From: Methylotenera mobilis JLW8
GTDB lineage: Bacteria; Pseudomonadota; Gammaproteobacteria; Burkholderiales; Methylophilaceae
DNA: 64,000 nt
Direction of reading: 5' to 3'
NCBI RefSeq assembly: GCF_000023705.1
Contig: NC_012968.1
Coordinates: forward strand, 930,001-994,000
Positions 36,905 through 46,913 of the stretch are shown here, in pieces (the first letter of the stretch is position 1; each line of letters opens with the position of its first letter). A model generated the notes under the pieces. The model saw nothing but the letters and a program-made list of their open reading frames with translations, was not told the origin of the DNA and did not search any database. A program made the position numbers and the translations under genes.

Positions 36905-38608
36905 TTACCGATTAAGATCTGTGGTAAACGTGACACGCACCCAGTTACCGTGGCGCTCAAACGACTTAGTGAATCTGACTAATATTTCTTCACCTAAGAT
37001 CAGCACTTTGAAAATGTCGTTTTTATTGTATTGCAGCTTAGGAATAATCAGTGTTTCTTGTCTGGACAGTGATTGCTCTTTAGGTAAGTATAGGCACATG
37101 AAGTTACTTGGGTCTGTGCCAAAACTACTGTCTAAAAAGCTGGTAGTGTTGGCAAATACTGTATTGGCAAAATAATTTTCTTTATTTTCATTACTTCCTA
37201 TTGATATGGCGACTTTAGGTGTTCTTAGACTTATGTTTTCTGCTTGAGAGTAAAATCCGATATTGCTAAGTAGTTCAATCCCTAGGTGCAGCTCTCCCTG
37301 TGCAATTGGCCGTATATTCTTGATAATCCCTAATTTGGTATTGTTTCTTAGCTCTTTAGTAGAAATGCCGATTAACATGCCGGTCGCTACTTCATGAGGA
37401 TGTCTGCTGACGTGCAGGCCCAATCCCTTGCTGGATTGATCAATTATGCTGGAGTGATCAGCACTTATGTTCATGTGAATGATATTAGGCTCACTGCGAT
37501 TGATATTGTGCGTCGCTAATCTCTCTTCAAATGATTTTTCACCCTGATAGCCACGCTCACCGCGTTGCATCTTGATGTTCTCATATTGCTTGATTTGCTC
37601 GCATACCTCTTTGAAGCCTAAGCTGGTAGTTGCTTGAGATACATTTTTGCTTCGCTCTTCTAATCTGCGTTGACGATTGTAGTCAAGACGAGACCATTCG
37701 GTATTGAGTACATCAAAAGTGGTGGAAGCATCTCTGTGTGAAATCAACTCTTTCATAAAGGGTTGTTTGGGGGAGATATTGAACTCAATCAATGAAGTGC
37801 AGAGTTGTATTTTGGAAATAACACTGTCAAGGTTCCAGTAACGATAGGTACTGGCTGGTTTAAACGTGCGGATACGTTTAGCCGGTTTGTTGGCAGTGGT
37901 GTCAACATAAAACAAATGTTGACTCTCATCAAACACGCTGTCAACGGTGGTTTTTCCGGTCCAGGCTGATAGCATTTTGCTCACAAATTCAATTTGCTCA
38001 CATTTCAAACTCAAGCTTTCTAGTGTACCTAGCATGCATACATGAATATAAGCATTGGACACTGAGATAGGCTCCAAGTCGGCATAGGGTTGGATTTTTG
38101 CATTTAATAGTGACCGTTTCTCGGCTAATAAATATAGTTGGGATATCTGTGTCCATACATTAGCTGGTGCGCTTTGGTAGATGTAATAGCGCCATTTGAT
38201 CATTTGCGTGGCATTTCTCATGGCACGCGCTAGAAAAATATGAAGATGATTTTGGTATTGATCGGAGAAATGGTCAATCAGCGCATAGTAAATCAAGAAA
38301 AGCTGGCGGTGGTAAAAAAAGACAGCGTTAGTTACACGTTCTTCAAACTCCGCGCTGATATGCTCAATGTGAATGAAATGCGTTGTGATTCTTTCGACAG
38401 TGATGTGTGTATTTTCGTCGATACTGAATAGCGCTTGCAGGTGAGTCGGGTCACTAAATGCATTCGTTTTAAACTCATCCCCTAATTTTACTGTCGCGAA
38501 TTCAATGGCAGAGAGATCATCCATGCCTTTGAGTTGATGCATCCACGCCATAGATGATTTCATCTTAGGTGCGGCTACATTTTTGAACAGGTTTTGGAGA
38601 AATGCCAT
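36905..38608 (-). CDS. Large uncharacterised protein with a PilZ-like C-terminal motif
   Basis: The 567-residue protein is soluble, with no signal peptide or membrane helix. The N-terminal two thirds is helical and Tyr/Phe/His-rich (FYHRQLFLIYYALIDHFSDQ, MIKWRYYIYQS). At about residues 390-400 is IDQSSKGLGLHVSR, matching the PilZ (D/N)xSxxG signature, followed by Ile/Val/Gly beta-like strands. A c-di-GMP receptor role is therefore possible, but I do not see a clean RxxxR partner motif. It converges with the efflux operon and is divergent from gltX. Name and pathway remain unknown to me. Confidence 0.7.
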   Translation of the reverse strand: MAFLQNLFKNVAAPKMKSSMAWMHQLKGMDDLSAIEFATVKLGDEFKTNAFSDPTHLQALFSIDENTHITVERITTHFIHIEHISAEFEERVTNAVFFYHRQLFLIYYALIDHFSDQYQNHLHIFLARAMRNATQMIKWRYYIYQSAPANVWTQISQLYLLAEKRSLLNAKIQPYADLEPISVSNAYIHVCMLGTLESLSLKCEQIEFVSKMLSAWTGKTTVDSVFDESQHLFYVDTTANKPAKRIRTFKPASTYRYWNLDSVISKIQLCTSLIEFNISPKQPFMKELISHRDASTTFDVLNTEWSRLDYNRQRRLEERSKNVSQATTSLGFKEVCEQIKQYENIKMQRGERGYQGEKSFEERLATHNINRSEPNIIHMNISADHSSIIDQSSKGLGLHVSRHPHEVATGMLIGISTKELRNNTKLGIIKNIRPIAQGELHLGIELLSNIGFYSQAENISLRTPKVAISIGSNENKENYFANTVFANTTSFLDSSFGTDPSNFMCLYLPKEQSLSRQETLIIPKLQYNKNDIFKVLILGEEILVRFTKSFERHGNWVRVTFTTDLNR

Positions 38609-38825
38609 TTTTAGCTAAATTCTTTCACTAGGTATAGTATGAAAAGCAAGTAGTATGCCAGGTTGATATTTTAAGCCAAAACCCAATCGCAACCTAGCCC
38701 GTCACCGCGCCGTTACATATGGTGTATAGATATTGCTTATTAATACTATTTTTAATTTTTTAGAGTTTATGCTGGCGTGATAAAATGTACGCCTAATAAT
38801 ATAGATAGTAAAAAATTCAACAGAT

Positions 38826-40220
38826 ATGACAGTTCGCACACGTTTTGCTCCCAGTCCAACCGGCTTTCTCCATATAGGTGGTGCACGTACCGCTTTGTTC
38901 TCATGGGCCTTTGCTAAAAAGCACCAAGGTGACTTTATTCTACGCATCGAGGATACTGACGTTGCCCGCAGCACACCTGAAGCTGTGCAGGCTATTCTGG
39001 ATGGAATGGAATGGTTGGGCTTGCATCACGATGAGGGGCCGTTTTATCAGATGCGGCGTATGGATCGCTACAAAGAAGTGATTCAAACTATGTTGGCGCA
39101 AGGTAGTGCGTACTATTGCTATTGCAGTAAAGAAGAACTGGATGCCCTACGTGAAGCACAAATGCAGCAAGGGGTTAAGCCGCGCTACGATGGCCGCTGG
39201 CGCCCGGAAGACGGCAAAGTGCTGCCAAATCCGCCTCAAGGTATTCCGCCGGTTATTCGCTTCAAGAACCCTAAAGATGGCAATGTGGTATGGAATGATT
39301 TGGTTAAAGGCGAAATCAGTATTGCCAATCAGGAGCTGGATGATTTAATCATTGCACGTGCCGACGGTACGCCTACTTACAATTTCTGTGTGGTGGTAGA
39401 TGATTGGGAAATGGGCATCACGCAAGTGATACGAGGCGATGATCATGTGAATAATACCCCGCGCCAAATCAATATGCTGATGGCGCTAGGCGCAACGATT
39501 CCGCAATACGCGCACTTGTCTATGATTTTAGGCGATGATGGTCAGAAGTTATCTAAGCGTCATGGTGCAGTGAGTGTGATGCAATATGATGAAGATGGTT
39601 ACCTACCTGAAGCGGTGTTGAACTATTTGGCGCGCTTAGGCTGGAGTCATGGTGATGAAGAAATTTTCAGTATGCAGCAGTTCTGTGAGTGGTTTGATTT
39701 AGACCACATTACGCCATCTGCTGCACAATTTAACACTGAGAAGCTCCGCTGGTTGAATGCACATTACATTAAGCAAGCAGATTCAAGCTATTTGGTGAAT
39801 GATCAGACTAAGCGTCTTGCTAAGCTGGGTGTGCAAGTAACGGTCATGCCTAATCTAGCAGCGGTGATTGATTTGTACAGAGAACGTGCACATACTTTGA
39901 ATGAGCTTGCTAGCAGCATTGCCTATTTTTACCAAAAGCCAGTGATTGACCAAGCGGCTGCGGAAAAGCACTTAACGGCTGAAATTAAACCGGCGATGTT
40001 GAAGTTGACGCAAGCCCTAGCTACGGTTGAGTGGCAGGCTGAGGCTATTCATCATGTATTAAATGATGTGGTAACAGAGTTTCAGTTGAAGTTCCCGAAA
40101 GTAGCAATGCCATTACGCGTGATGTTGACTGGTATTGCGCAATCGCCAAGCATTGATCAGGTGATGGTGTTGCTGGGTAGAGATGAAGTAATTGCGCGAA
40201 TGAACGAAGTTAAATTTTAA
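38826..40220 (+). CDS. gltX: Glutamyl-tRNA synthetase
   Basis: The 464-residue class I synthetase has the HIGH-type motif in [18 protein letters not shown] and the KMSKS-type motif in [26 protein letters not shown] and the C-terminal anticodon-binding region are also present. Length is normal for non-discriminating or glutamate-specific enzymes. A 217-base gap on the left separates it from the divergent PilZ-like gene and should hold its promoter. The hfq gene follows after a stem-loop. Confidence 0.97.
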   Translation: MTVRTRFAPSPTGFLHIGGARTALFSWAFAKKHQGDFILRIEDTDVARSTPEAVQAILDGMEWLGLHHDEGPFYQMRRMDRYKEVIQTMLAQGSAYYCYCSKEELDALREAQMQQGVKPRYDGRWRPEDGKVLPNPPQGIPPVIRFKNPKDGNVVWNDLVKGEISIANQELDDLIIARADGTPTYNFCVVVDDWEMGITQVIRGDDHVNNTPRQINMLMALGATIPQYAHLSMILGDDGQKLSKRHGAVSVMQYDEDGYLPEAVLNYLARLGWSHGDEEIFSMQQFCEWFDLDHITPSAAQFNTEKLRWLNAHYIKQADSSYLVNDQTKRLAKLGVQVTVMPNLAAVIDLYRERAHTLNELASSIAYFYQKPVIDQAAAEKHLTAEIKPAMLKLTQALATVEWQAEAIHHVLNDVVTEFQLKFPKVAMPLRVMLTGIAQSPSIDQVMVLLGRDEVIARMNEVKF

Positions 40221-40250
40221 TTTTAATTAAAGAACGAATTTGGTTGTTCT

Positions 40251-40273
40251 ATATCTTAACGAGAGTAAGATAT
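40251..40273. repeat. 8-bp perfect inverted repeat between gltX and hfq
   Basis: ATATCTTA (40251-40258) pairs with TAAGATAT (40266-40273) around 7 bases, 30 bases after the gltX stop. The second arm contains TAAGAT, which together with TTGTTC at 40244-40249 (16-base spacing) could be an hfq promoter. The same sequence may therefore be a terminator-like hairpin or an operator over a promoter; I cannot decide. Confidence 0.4.
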
Positions 40274-40337
40274 TTGTATGTGGCTGTATAAGCGTCAGGC
40301 AGTCAACTTTATTTAACTCCAAACAATAGGAGACATC

Positions 40338-40574
40338 ATGAATCAAAAAGGGCAAATGTTACAAGACCCATTTCTCAACGCACTACGCAAAGAACATGTA
40401 GCTGTATCTATTTATCTCGTGAATGGTATCAAATTGCAAGGGCAGGTGGATTCGTTTGATCAGTACGTGATACTGCTCAAAAATACTGTAACGCAAATGG
40501 TGTATAAGCATGCTATTTCAACAATAGTGCCGGCGCGTGCAGTGAATATTAATGTGTCTGAAGGTGATGATTAA
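40338..40574 (+). CDS. hfq: RNA chaperone Hfq
   Basis: The 78-residue protein has the Sm1 motif ([33 protein letters not shown]) and the Sm2 motif ([13 protein letters not shown]), with the conserved KH. It forms a hexamer that pairs small RNAs with mRNAs. A GGAG ribosome site is 8 bases upstream. The stop codon is 3 bases before the hflX start. The C-terminal tail is short and acidic (NINVSEGDD), as in other betaproteobacteria. Confidence 0.97.
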   Translation: MNQKGQMLQDPFLNALRKEHVAVSIYLVNGIKLQGQVDSFDQYVILLKNTVTQMVYKHAISTIVPARAVNINVSEGDD

Positions 40575-40577
40575 GCG

Positions 40578-41714
40578 TTGAAAGATTTGTTTGAAAGGCC
40601 AAGTGGCGGTGATGCCGCTATATTGGTAAGTGTGGATTTTGGCGAAAATGATTACCAAGAAAGTTTGGAAGAGCTTCGCCAATTAAGCTTGAGTGCGGGT
40701 TTGGCTGTGCTGGGTAAGGTGGAGGGTAAGCGGTCTGTCCCGGACGCTAAGCTATTTATTGGCAGTGGTAAGGCTGATGAGTTGGCGCAGATGATGCAGG
40801 CGACGGAATCTCATGTTGCCGTCTTTAATCACGATTTAACACCATCGCAGCAGCGTAATCTTGAACGGCTGTTACAGGCACGCGTGGTGGATAGAACGGG
40901 CTTGATTCTGGATATATTTAGCCAGCGTGCGCAGACGCACGAGGGTAAGCTGCAGGTTGAGTTGGCTCAGCTTGAACATTTGTCTACACGTTTGGTGCGT
41001 GGCTGGACCCACTTGGAACGTCAAAAAGGCGGTATCGGTGTGCGAGGCGGTCCTGGTGAAACGCAGCTCGAACTGGATAGGCGTATGTTGCGTGTGCGCG
41101 TAAAGCAGCTACGCGAGAAGTTACTCAAGTTAAAAGCGCAGCGTGGTATGCAGCGTAGGGCACGCAAGCGTTCTAACGTGATGACGGTGTCGCTGGTGGG
41201 CTATACCAATGCCGGTAAATCTACGATTTTTAATCGGCTGACAAAAGCGAATATCTATGCAGCTGACCAGTTATTTGCAACGTTAGATACAACTACGCAT
41301 AAGATTTATATTGAAGGCTGTGGCTCGGTAGTGCTTTCCGATACAGTGGGGTTTATTAAGCACTTGCCGCATGCACTGGTAGAAGCGTTTGGTGCCACGT
41401 TGGAAGAGGCTGTGCAGGCTGACCTGCTATTGCATATAGTGGATACGGCCAGCACCAATCGTGACGAACAGATTGCACAAGTGAATAAAGTACTGCATGA
41501 AATCGGCGCCTCAGAAGTACCGCAGATTCTAGTGTATAACCAAATAGACCGCGTGGGTCTTGAGCCTGCGATTGGTCGTGATGAATATGGTAGAATTACG
41601 AGCTTGCATGTATCGGCAAAAACAGGTGAAGGACTTGATTTTCTGAGAGCGGCGATGGCAGAACACTATCAGTACGTACAAAAACAAAGTACAGAAGAGA
41701 GCGCTTTTATTTAA
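40578..41714 (+). CDS. hflX: Ribosome-splitting GTPase HflX
   Basis: The 378-residue protein has an N-terminal nucleotide-binding domain with LFIGSGKADEL and the HDLTPSQQRNLE loop. A helical linker with GGPGETQLELDRR and a G domain with GYTNAGKST (from residue 208), DTVGFIKHLPH and NQIDR follow. The start is TTG at 40578, 3 bases after hfq; an AGG sits 13 bases upstream and no ATG is nearby. HflX rescues stalled ribosomes under stress. The hfq-hflX-hflK-hflC order is conserved. Confidence 0.95.
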   Translation: MKDLFERPSGGDAAILVSVDFGENDYQESLEELRQLSLSAGLAVLGKVEGKRSVPDAKLFIGSGKADELAQMMQATESHVAVFNHDLTPSQQRNLERLLQARVVDRTGLILDIFSQRAQTHEGKLQVELAQLEHLSTRLVRGWTHLERQKGGIGVRGGPGETQLELDRRMLRVRVKQLREKLLKLKAQRGMQRRARKRSNVMTVSLVGYTNAGKSTIFNRLTKANIYAADQLFATLDTTTHKIYIEGCGSVVLSDTVGFIKHLPHALVEAFGATLEEAVQADLLLHIVDTASTNRDEQIAQVNKVLHEIGASEVPQILVYNQIDRVGLEPAIGRDEYGRITSLHVSAKTGEGLDFLRAAMAEHYQYVQKQSTEESAFI

Positions 41715-41881
41715 GAGGTGTATTTAGATTCAATTAAATTTAAGTACGGTTTAATTTTAAGCGCGGTTAGATAAGTGCAATTAAATTGCGAAGTATAAAA
41801 GTTTGATGTGCTTGATTTCTAATCGTTACATTGCCTGAATCAAGATTTAAAGTAATTCAATTTTTAGTGTTGGAGTGATGA

Positions 41882-43084
41882 ATGATTAAATTCCCTGGTT
41901 GGAGACAGCAAAATAATGAAGGGCCGCCTGATCTGGATGAGGTGATGCGTGATCTAAGCCGAAAAATTAATGCCATGTTTGGCAAAAATGGCGGCAATCA
42001 CTCTAACTCTCAGCCAAGACGTCCATCATCTGGTGAGATTAATTTGCCATTGCTACCAATCATGGGTTTGGTGTTTTTAATTTGGCTTGGTTCTGGATTT
42101 TACATTGTAGATCAAGGTTCTACAGGCGTGGTGATGCGTTTTGGTAAGGCCTTGGATGAAACCACTGAGCCTGGCCCACGCTGGCATTTACCGTACCCGA
42201 TCGAAACGGTAGAAGTTGTAAATATGGAGCAAGTGCGTAGGCTGGAAGTCGGCTATAGAAGTAGTGCAGAAGGTTCTGGCGGTGGTAAAACTAAACTGCC
42301 TAAAGAAGCCTTAATGCTTACAGAAGATGAGAATATTATTGATCTGCAGTTTGCAGTGCAATACAACCTGAACAACGCTAAATATTATTTATTCAATAAC
42401 CGTTCTACTGACACTGCAGTGATGTCAGCGGCTGAGTCAGCAATCCGTGAAGTGGTTGGTAAGAATAAGTTGGATGATTTACTGCAAAAAGGCTTGGCGG
42501 ATACGTCTGAGCGCATGCAGGTGATTTTAGATAGCTATAAAACTGGCGTGAAAATTATTAGCGTATCGCTACAAAGCGCACAGCCACCAGAGCAAGTGCA
42601 AGAGGCGTTTGAAGACGTTAACCGCGCTAACCAAGATAATCAGCGCCAAATCAATGAAGGCCAAGCCTATGCTAATGACGTGATTCCAAAAGCACGTGGT
42701 ACGGCTTCACGGCTATTATCAGAGGCAGCTGGTTATAAATTAAAAGTTGAAAGTGAAGCAAGGGGTAATGCCAGCCGCTTTGACCAAATTCTAGCGCAGT
42801 ACAATAACGCGCCAGAAGTGACACGCCAGCGTCTATACCTTGACGCACAAGAGCAGATTTTATCTACCACCAGCAAAGTGATTGTTGATCAAAAAGCAGG
42901 TAACAGCTTGTTGTATTTGCCGCTGGATAAATTAATTAATGCAACTGGCGCATCAGCTGGTACACCGCAACCTGCACCGTCATTAAATCCGCAAACTGGA
43001 TCCGATGCAGCGTTTGATTCATCCGCCGCTACTACCGATCGCTCGAGAGAAGCTTTTCGCAGCCGTGACAGAGAAAGTAGATAA
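41882..43084 (+). CDS. hflK: FtsH protease modulator HflK
   Basis: The 400-residue protein has a Gly/Asn-rich N-terminus, one membrane helix at about residues 55-78 (LPIMGLVFLIWLGSGFYIV) and an SPFH/band-7 domain starting at VDQGSTGVVMRFGK. The C-terminus is low in complexity (Ser, Arg, Asp). HflK and HflC form a large cage around FtsH at the membrane. It sits 9 bases before hflC. The 167-base gap before it is AT-rich and contains the palindrome GCAATT-A-AATTGC at 41777-41789. Confidence 0.96.
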   Translation: MIKFPGWRQQNNEGPPDLDEVMRDLSRKINAMFGKNGGNHSNSQPRRPSSGEINLPLLPIMGLVFLIWLGSGFYIVDQGSTGVVMRFGKALDETTEPGPRWHLPYPIETVEVVNMEQVRRLEVGYRSSAEGSGGGKTKLPKEALMLTEDENIIDLQFAVQYNLNNAKYYLFNNRSTDTAVMSAAESAIREVVGKNKLDDLLQKGLADTSERMQVILDSYKTGVKIISVSLQSAQPPEQVQEAFEDVNRANQDNQRQINEGQAYANDVIPKARGTASRLLSEAAGYKLKVESEARGNASRFDQILAQYNNAPEVTRQRLYLDAQEQILSTTSKVIVDQKAGNSLLYLPLDKLINATGASAGTPQPAPSLNPQTGSDAAFDSSAATTDRSREAFRSRDRESR

Positions 43085-43093
43085 GGAAAAATA

Positions 43094-43966
43094 ATGAACA
43101 AGGCAAAAAATATTATTTTCGTAGGAATTATTGGCTTAATGTTGCTATCAGCTTCTGCGTTCACGGTGAAACAAACTCAGTATGTAGTGGTACAAAGATT
43201 AGGTGAGATTGTTTCTGTGAAGAAAGAGCCTGGCCTGTACTTTAAAATGCCATTCGTGGATAACCTTAAGTACTTTGACAACCGTATTTTGACACTGGAC
43301 TGGGAACAGCCTGCTAAGTTTATTACCAGCGAAAACAAATACATGATGGTGGACTCTTTCGTTAAATGGCGCATTATTGACCCAGTAAAATACTATGTGT
43401 CGATTAAAGAAGGTGGTGAAGCCGCTGCGGAGGATAGGTTATCTAAAGTGGTGAATGCGGTGTTGCGTACCGAGTTTGGTAAACGTACCGTACGTGACGT
43501 GATTGCCGGTGAACGTGGCGCAGTGATGGATAACTTGCGTAAGACTGCTGATACTGAAGCGCGCCAAATGGGTATTGCGGTGGTGGATGTGCGCCTAAAA
43601 CGTGTTGATTATGCAGAGGAAATCAGTAAGTCTGTGTTTGACCGTATGATTGCAGAGCGTAAACGCTTAGCAAATCAATTGCGCTCAGAGGGTGCAGCGG
43701 CTTCAGAAAAAATTCGTGCAGACGCAGATAAGCAGCGCGAAGTGATTATTGCTGAGGCTTACAGTGAGGCGCAAAAAACCAAGGGTGAAGGTGATGCAAA
43801 AGCGGGTGAGATTTATAATCAGTCTTATAGCCGCAACCCAGAGTTCTATGCGTTTTATCGTAGCCAAGAAGCTTATAAAAATAGCTTCAAGAGCAAGAGT
43901 GACGTAATGGTGCTGGATCCAAATTCAGATTTCTTTAAATACATGCGCAGCCCTAACAGAAAATAA
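43094..43966 (+). CDS. hflC: FtsH protease modulator HflC
   Basis: The 290-residue protein has an N-terminal signal-anchor (NIIFVGIIGLMLLSASAFTV) and a band-7 domain: QYVVVQRLGEIVSVKKEPG, FVKWRIIDPVKYYVS and DVRLKRVDYAEEISKSVFDRM. A charged coiled-coil (KRLANQLRSEGAAASEKIRA) follows. It partners HflK. The next gene, a DUF2065 protein, starts 6 bases later. Confidence 0.96.
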   Translation: MNKAKNIIFVGIIGLMLLSASAFTVKQTQYVVVQRLGEIVSVKKEPGLYFKMPFVDNLKYFDNRILTLDWEQPAKFITSENKYMMVDSFVKWRIIDPVKYYVSIKEGGEAAAEDRLSKVVNAVLRTEFGKRTVRDVIAGERGAVMDNLRKTADTEARQMGIAVVDVRLKRVDYAEEISKSVFDRMIAERKRLANQLRSEGAAASEKIRADADKQREVIIAEAYSEAQKTKGEGDAKAGEIYNQSYSRNPEFYAFYRSQEAYKNSFKSKSDVMVLDPNSDFFKYMRSPNRK

Positions 43967-43972
43967 TCCGTT

Positions 43973-44161
43973 GTGGTGCGTGACTATGTGTTAACTGCTT
44001 TAGGTTTAATGCTGGTGCTTGAGGGTTTGCTGCCTTTGCTCATGCCCCGTGCCTGGCGTGAAACGTTTTTAAAGATGGTGGCATTAAAAGATGGGCAACT
44101 CCGCTTCGTTGGTTTGATATCCATTGTAGGCGGATTGCTCTTAATTTTGTTAAGTAAATGA
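43973..44161 (+). CDS. DUF2065 small membrane protein
   Basis: The 62-residue protein has two helices (YVLTALGLMLVLEGLLPLLM and FVGLISIVGGLLLILL) and matches the DUF2065 family that follows hflC in many proteobacteria. The start is GTG (43973, or 43976 in frame). Its stop codon is TGA at 44159-44161, and hisZ begins 9 bases later. Function is unknown; the position suggests an accessory to the FtsH-HflKC complex (inference). Confidence 0.82.
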   Translation: MVRDYVLTALGLMLVLEGLLPLLMPRAWRETFLKMVALKDGQLRFVGLISIVGGLLLILLSK

Positions 44162-44170
44162 TTGATAAAT

Positions 44171-45334
44171 ATGCGTAATTGGTTGTTGCCTGAATATATT
44201 GAAGATGTGTTACCTGCCGAGGCTTTGCGTATTGAGGTCTTGCGCCGCAAATTACTAGACTTATTTAAAGTGCATGGTTATCAGTATGTAATTCCACCCA
44301 TGTTGGAGTATATGGAGTCCCTGATTACCGGTGCTGGGCATGATTTGGATTTAGCTACGTTTAAAGTGGTTGACCAGTTAACCGGCAGGTTGATGGGGGT
44401 GCGTGCGGACATGACACCACAGGCAGCCAGAATCGACGCACACTTGTTGAATCATCAAGGTGTGACGCGCTTATGTTATGCCGGCAGTGTGTTGCGCACT
44501 AAGCCAGATGGATTGGCGTTAACACGTGAGCCTTTGCAAATTGGCGCTGAGTTGTATGGCCATGCTGGCATTGAGAGCGATATCGAGATTCAACGTTTAT
44601 TGATTAAAGCATTGCAAGCGATTGGTATTGATGAAATCCATCTAGATTTTAGTCACGTAAATGTCTTCGGTAGTTTAATAGAAACTAGCAATGTTGATGC
44701 GCAGTTAGAGCAGGATTTGTATGCGGCTTTACAAAGCAAAGACCAACCGGCTGTTGCAGCATTAACTAAAGCACTGGATCATGCAACGCGTGAGGCGTTG
44801 TTGCATTTAACCGAGCTAAATGGTGATCAATCAATTCTAGCCAAAGCATCCCAGGTGTTGCCGGCGACACCTGCAATTAAAAAGGCATTGGAAAGCTTGC
44901 AGCAAGTAAGTAGTGCGATTGATCAATTGGGTGCTAGCGTCAGTTTCGATTTAAGTGAATTGCGTGGTTACCATTACCATAGCGGTATTGTATTTGCGGC
45001 CTATGCCAAATGTTACAAAGGGCCGTTGGCATTAGGTGGTCGTTATGATGAGGTTGGTCAGTCTTTCGGCCGTGCGCGTCCGGCTACAGGATTTAGTCTT
45101 GATTTGCGCGGTGTGGTGAGTGCTTTACCCCCAGCGCAATCTAATATGGCAATTTATGCCCCAGTGTCGGCGGACCCGGCGCTTGCTAATAAAATCGCAA
45201 GCCTACGCAACGAAGGCCGAGTGGTGATTGAAGCCTTGGATAGCGCCGATGCAGATTTAAATGAACTAAATTGTAATCAGGTGTTAGAGCATTACAATTC
45301 TGGCTGGCATGTGGTTGATGTAGTAAGAAACTAA
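44171..45334 (+). CDS. hisZ: ATP phosphoribosyltransferase regulatory subunit
   Basis: The protein resembles class II histidyl-tRNA synthetase (LRIEVLRRKLLDLFKVHGY, GVRADMTPQAARIDAH, ELRGYHYHSGIVFAAY, GGRYDEVG) but lacks the anticodon-binding domain, as in HisZ. It is needed with the short-form HisG to start histidine biosynthesis, so a short hisG is expected elsewhere. I choose ATG 44171 (MRNWLLPEYIEDVLP, the conserved N-terminus) over TTG 44162; neither has a strong ribosome site. purA follows after 71 bases, as in related genomes. Confidence 0.94.
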   Translation: MRNWLLPEYIEDVLPAEALRIEVLRRKLLDLFKVHGYQYVIPPMLEYMESLITGAGHDLDLATFKVVDQLTGRLMGVRADMTPQAARIDAHLLNHQGVTRLCYAGSVLRTKPDGLALTREPLQIGAELYGHAGIESDIEIQRLLIKALQAIGIDEIHLDFSHVNVFGSLIETSNVDAQLEQDLYAALQSKDQPAVAALTKALDHATREALLHLTELNGDQSILAKASQVLPATPAIKKALESLQQVSSAIDQLGASVSFDLSELRGYHYHSGIVFAAYAKCYKGPLALGGRYDEVGQSFGRARPATGFSLDLRGVVSALPPAQSNMAIYAPVSADPALANKIASLRNEGRVVIEALDSADADLNELNCNQVLEHYNSGWHVVDVVRN

Positions 45335-45405
45335 AAGTTGCACGTGATTTTGCTCTAGGCAAATTCACTACTCCAAAAATTAATATTTAATCAAAGTAAA
45401 ACGTT

Positions 45406-46737
45406 ATGGCAAATAAAGCAGCAAAAAATGTGGTCGTCATTGGTACGCAGTGGGGCGATGAAGGCAAAGGTAAAATTGTTGATTGGTTAACCGATCATGC
45501 CCAAGGTGTGGTGCGCTTTCAAGGCGGTCACAATGCTGGTCACACATTGGTGGTTGGTCAGGGAGATGCGCAACGCGTGTATAAATTGAACCTTGTGCCT
45601 TCTGGTATCGTGCGTGCTGGCGTTAACTGCTATATTGGTAATGGCGTTGTATTGGATGCCGGGCATTTGCTTAAAGAAATCTCTTCTTTAGAAAAAGACG
45701 GCTTAGAAGTCACCAATCGTTTAAAAGTCAGCCCAGGTTGTCCATTGATTATGAGCCACCACGTGGCTGTAGACGTCGCGCGTGAAGCAAAACGTAGCGC
45801 AGAGAAAAAAATCGGCACTACAGGTAAAGGCATTGGCCCAACCTATGAGGACAAAGTGGCACGCCGTGCTTTGCGTGTGTACGACTTGTTTTACCCAGAG
45901 CGTTTTTCAGAAAAATTACGCGAGGTAATGGATTACCATAACTTCGTATTAACCAATTATCTTGATGCTAAACCAGTAGATTTTAATGAGCAATTCGATG
46001 CCAGCATGCAGCAGGCCATTGCGCTGAAACCGATGATCGCGGACGTTTCTGCAGAAATTTACGCGGCTAATGCTAAAGGCGAAAGTCTGTTGTTTGAGGG
46101 CGCACAAGGCACCTTGCTCGATATTGACCACGGCACTTATCCTTATGTGACTTCAAGCAACTGTATCGCAGGTCAAGCTTCAGCCGGTACCGGCGTGGGT
46201 GCAAATATGCTGCACTATGTATTGGGTATTACTAAAGCTTATACAACACGTGTAGGTGGCGGCCCGTTCCCAAGTGAACTGGATATCGAAACACAAGGTC
46301 TGCCAGGCTACCAAATGTCCAATAAAGGCCAAGAGATTGGCACTGTGACTAAACGTAAGCGTCGTTGTGGTTGGTTTGATGCAGCAGCCTTGCGCCGTTC
46401 TGCCATGATCAACGGCTTAACTGGTTTATGTATCACCAAATTGGATGTGTTAGACGGCATCAAAGAGCTGAACATCTGTACAGGGTATGAGTTAGACGGC
46501 AAGAAAATTGATTTGCTACCAATCGGTGCGGACGATGTTGCTGGCTGTAAACCTATTTATGAAACTGTACCAGGTTGGTCAGAGACTACGTTTGGCGTTA
46601 AAACGTGGGACGGCTTGCCTAAAAATGCACAAAACTACTTAAAACGCTTAGAGGCATTGTGTGGTGTGCCAATCGCTATCGTTTCTACAGGCCCTGAGCG
46701 TGATGAAACGATCGTGATTGAGCATCCTTTTGCTTAA
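45406..46737 (+). CDS. purA: Adenylosuccinate synthetase
   Basis: The 443-residue protein begins with [16 protein letters not shown], the GTP/IMP-binding loop, and contains [53 protein letters not shown] and [18 protein letters not shown]. It makes adenylosuccinate from IMP and aspartate in purine synthesis. It closes the hfq-to-purA block. A small inverted repeat lies 15-37 bases after its stop codon. Confidence 0.97.
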   Translation: MANKAAKNVVVIGTQWGDEGKGKIVDWLTDHAQGVVRFQGGHNAGHTLVVGQGDAQRVYKLNLVPSGIVRAGVNCYIGNGVVLDAGHLLKEISSLEKDGLEVTNRLKVSPGCPLIMSHHVAVDVAREAKRSAEKKIGTTGKGIGPTYEDKVARRALRVYDLFYPERFSEKLREVMDYHNFVLTNYLDAKPVDFNEQFDASMQQAIALKPMIADVSAEIYAANAKGESLLFEGAQGTLLDIDHGTYPYVTSSNCIAGQASAGTGVGANMLHYVLGITKAYTTRVGGGPFPSELDIETQGLPGYQMSNKGQEIGTVTKRKRRCGWFDAAALRRSAMINGLTGLCITKLDVLDGIKELNICTGYELDGKKIDLLPIGADDVAGCKPIYETVPGWSETTFGVKTWDGLPKNAQNYLKRLEALCGVPIAIVSTGPERDETIVIEHPFA

Positions 46738-46751
46738 TTGTAATTGCTTTG

Positions 46752-46774
46752 ATGCCTAGGTATTAATTAGGCAT
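46752..46774. repeat. 7-bp perfect stem-loop after purA
   Basis: ATGCCTA (46752-46758) pairs with TAGGCAT (46768-46774) around a 9-base loop. It lies 15 bases after the purA stop and may end the housekeeping transcript before the cofactor cluster, although TAAAAG rather than a T-run follows. No other gene is seen in 46738-46913. Confidence 0.45.
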
Positions 46775-46913
46775 TAAAAGTGTCTTGCGCCATGCCCGCT
46801 ATCAGTCCGGCTTATGCTGCTATGACCTTGTTTCAGGTTTAGTAGCTTGGCAGCATGCTTGGTGTGACTTTGTGTGGCTGAAGTGTGTTTTTTAGTACAA
46901 GTTTGGTTTAAAA

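Noticed and set aside
44162-44170. TTG start for hisZ
   Set aside because: The conserved N-terminus begins at ATG 44171 and no ribosome site favours the TTG.
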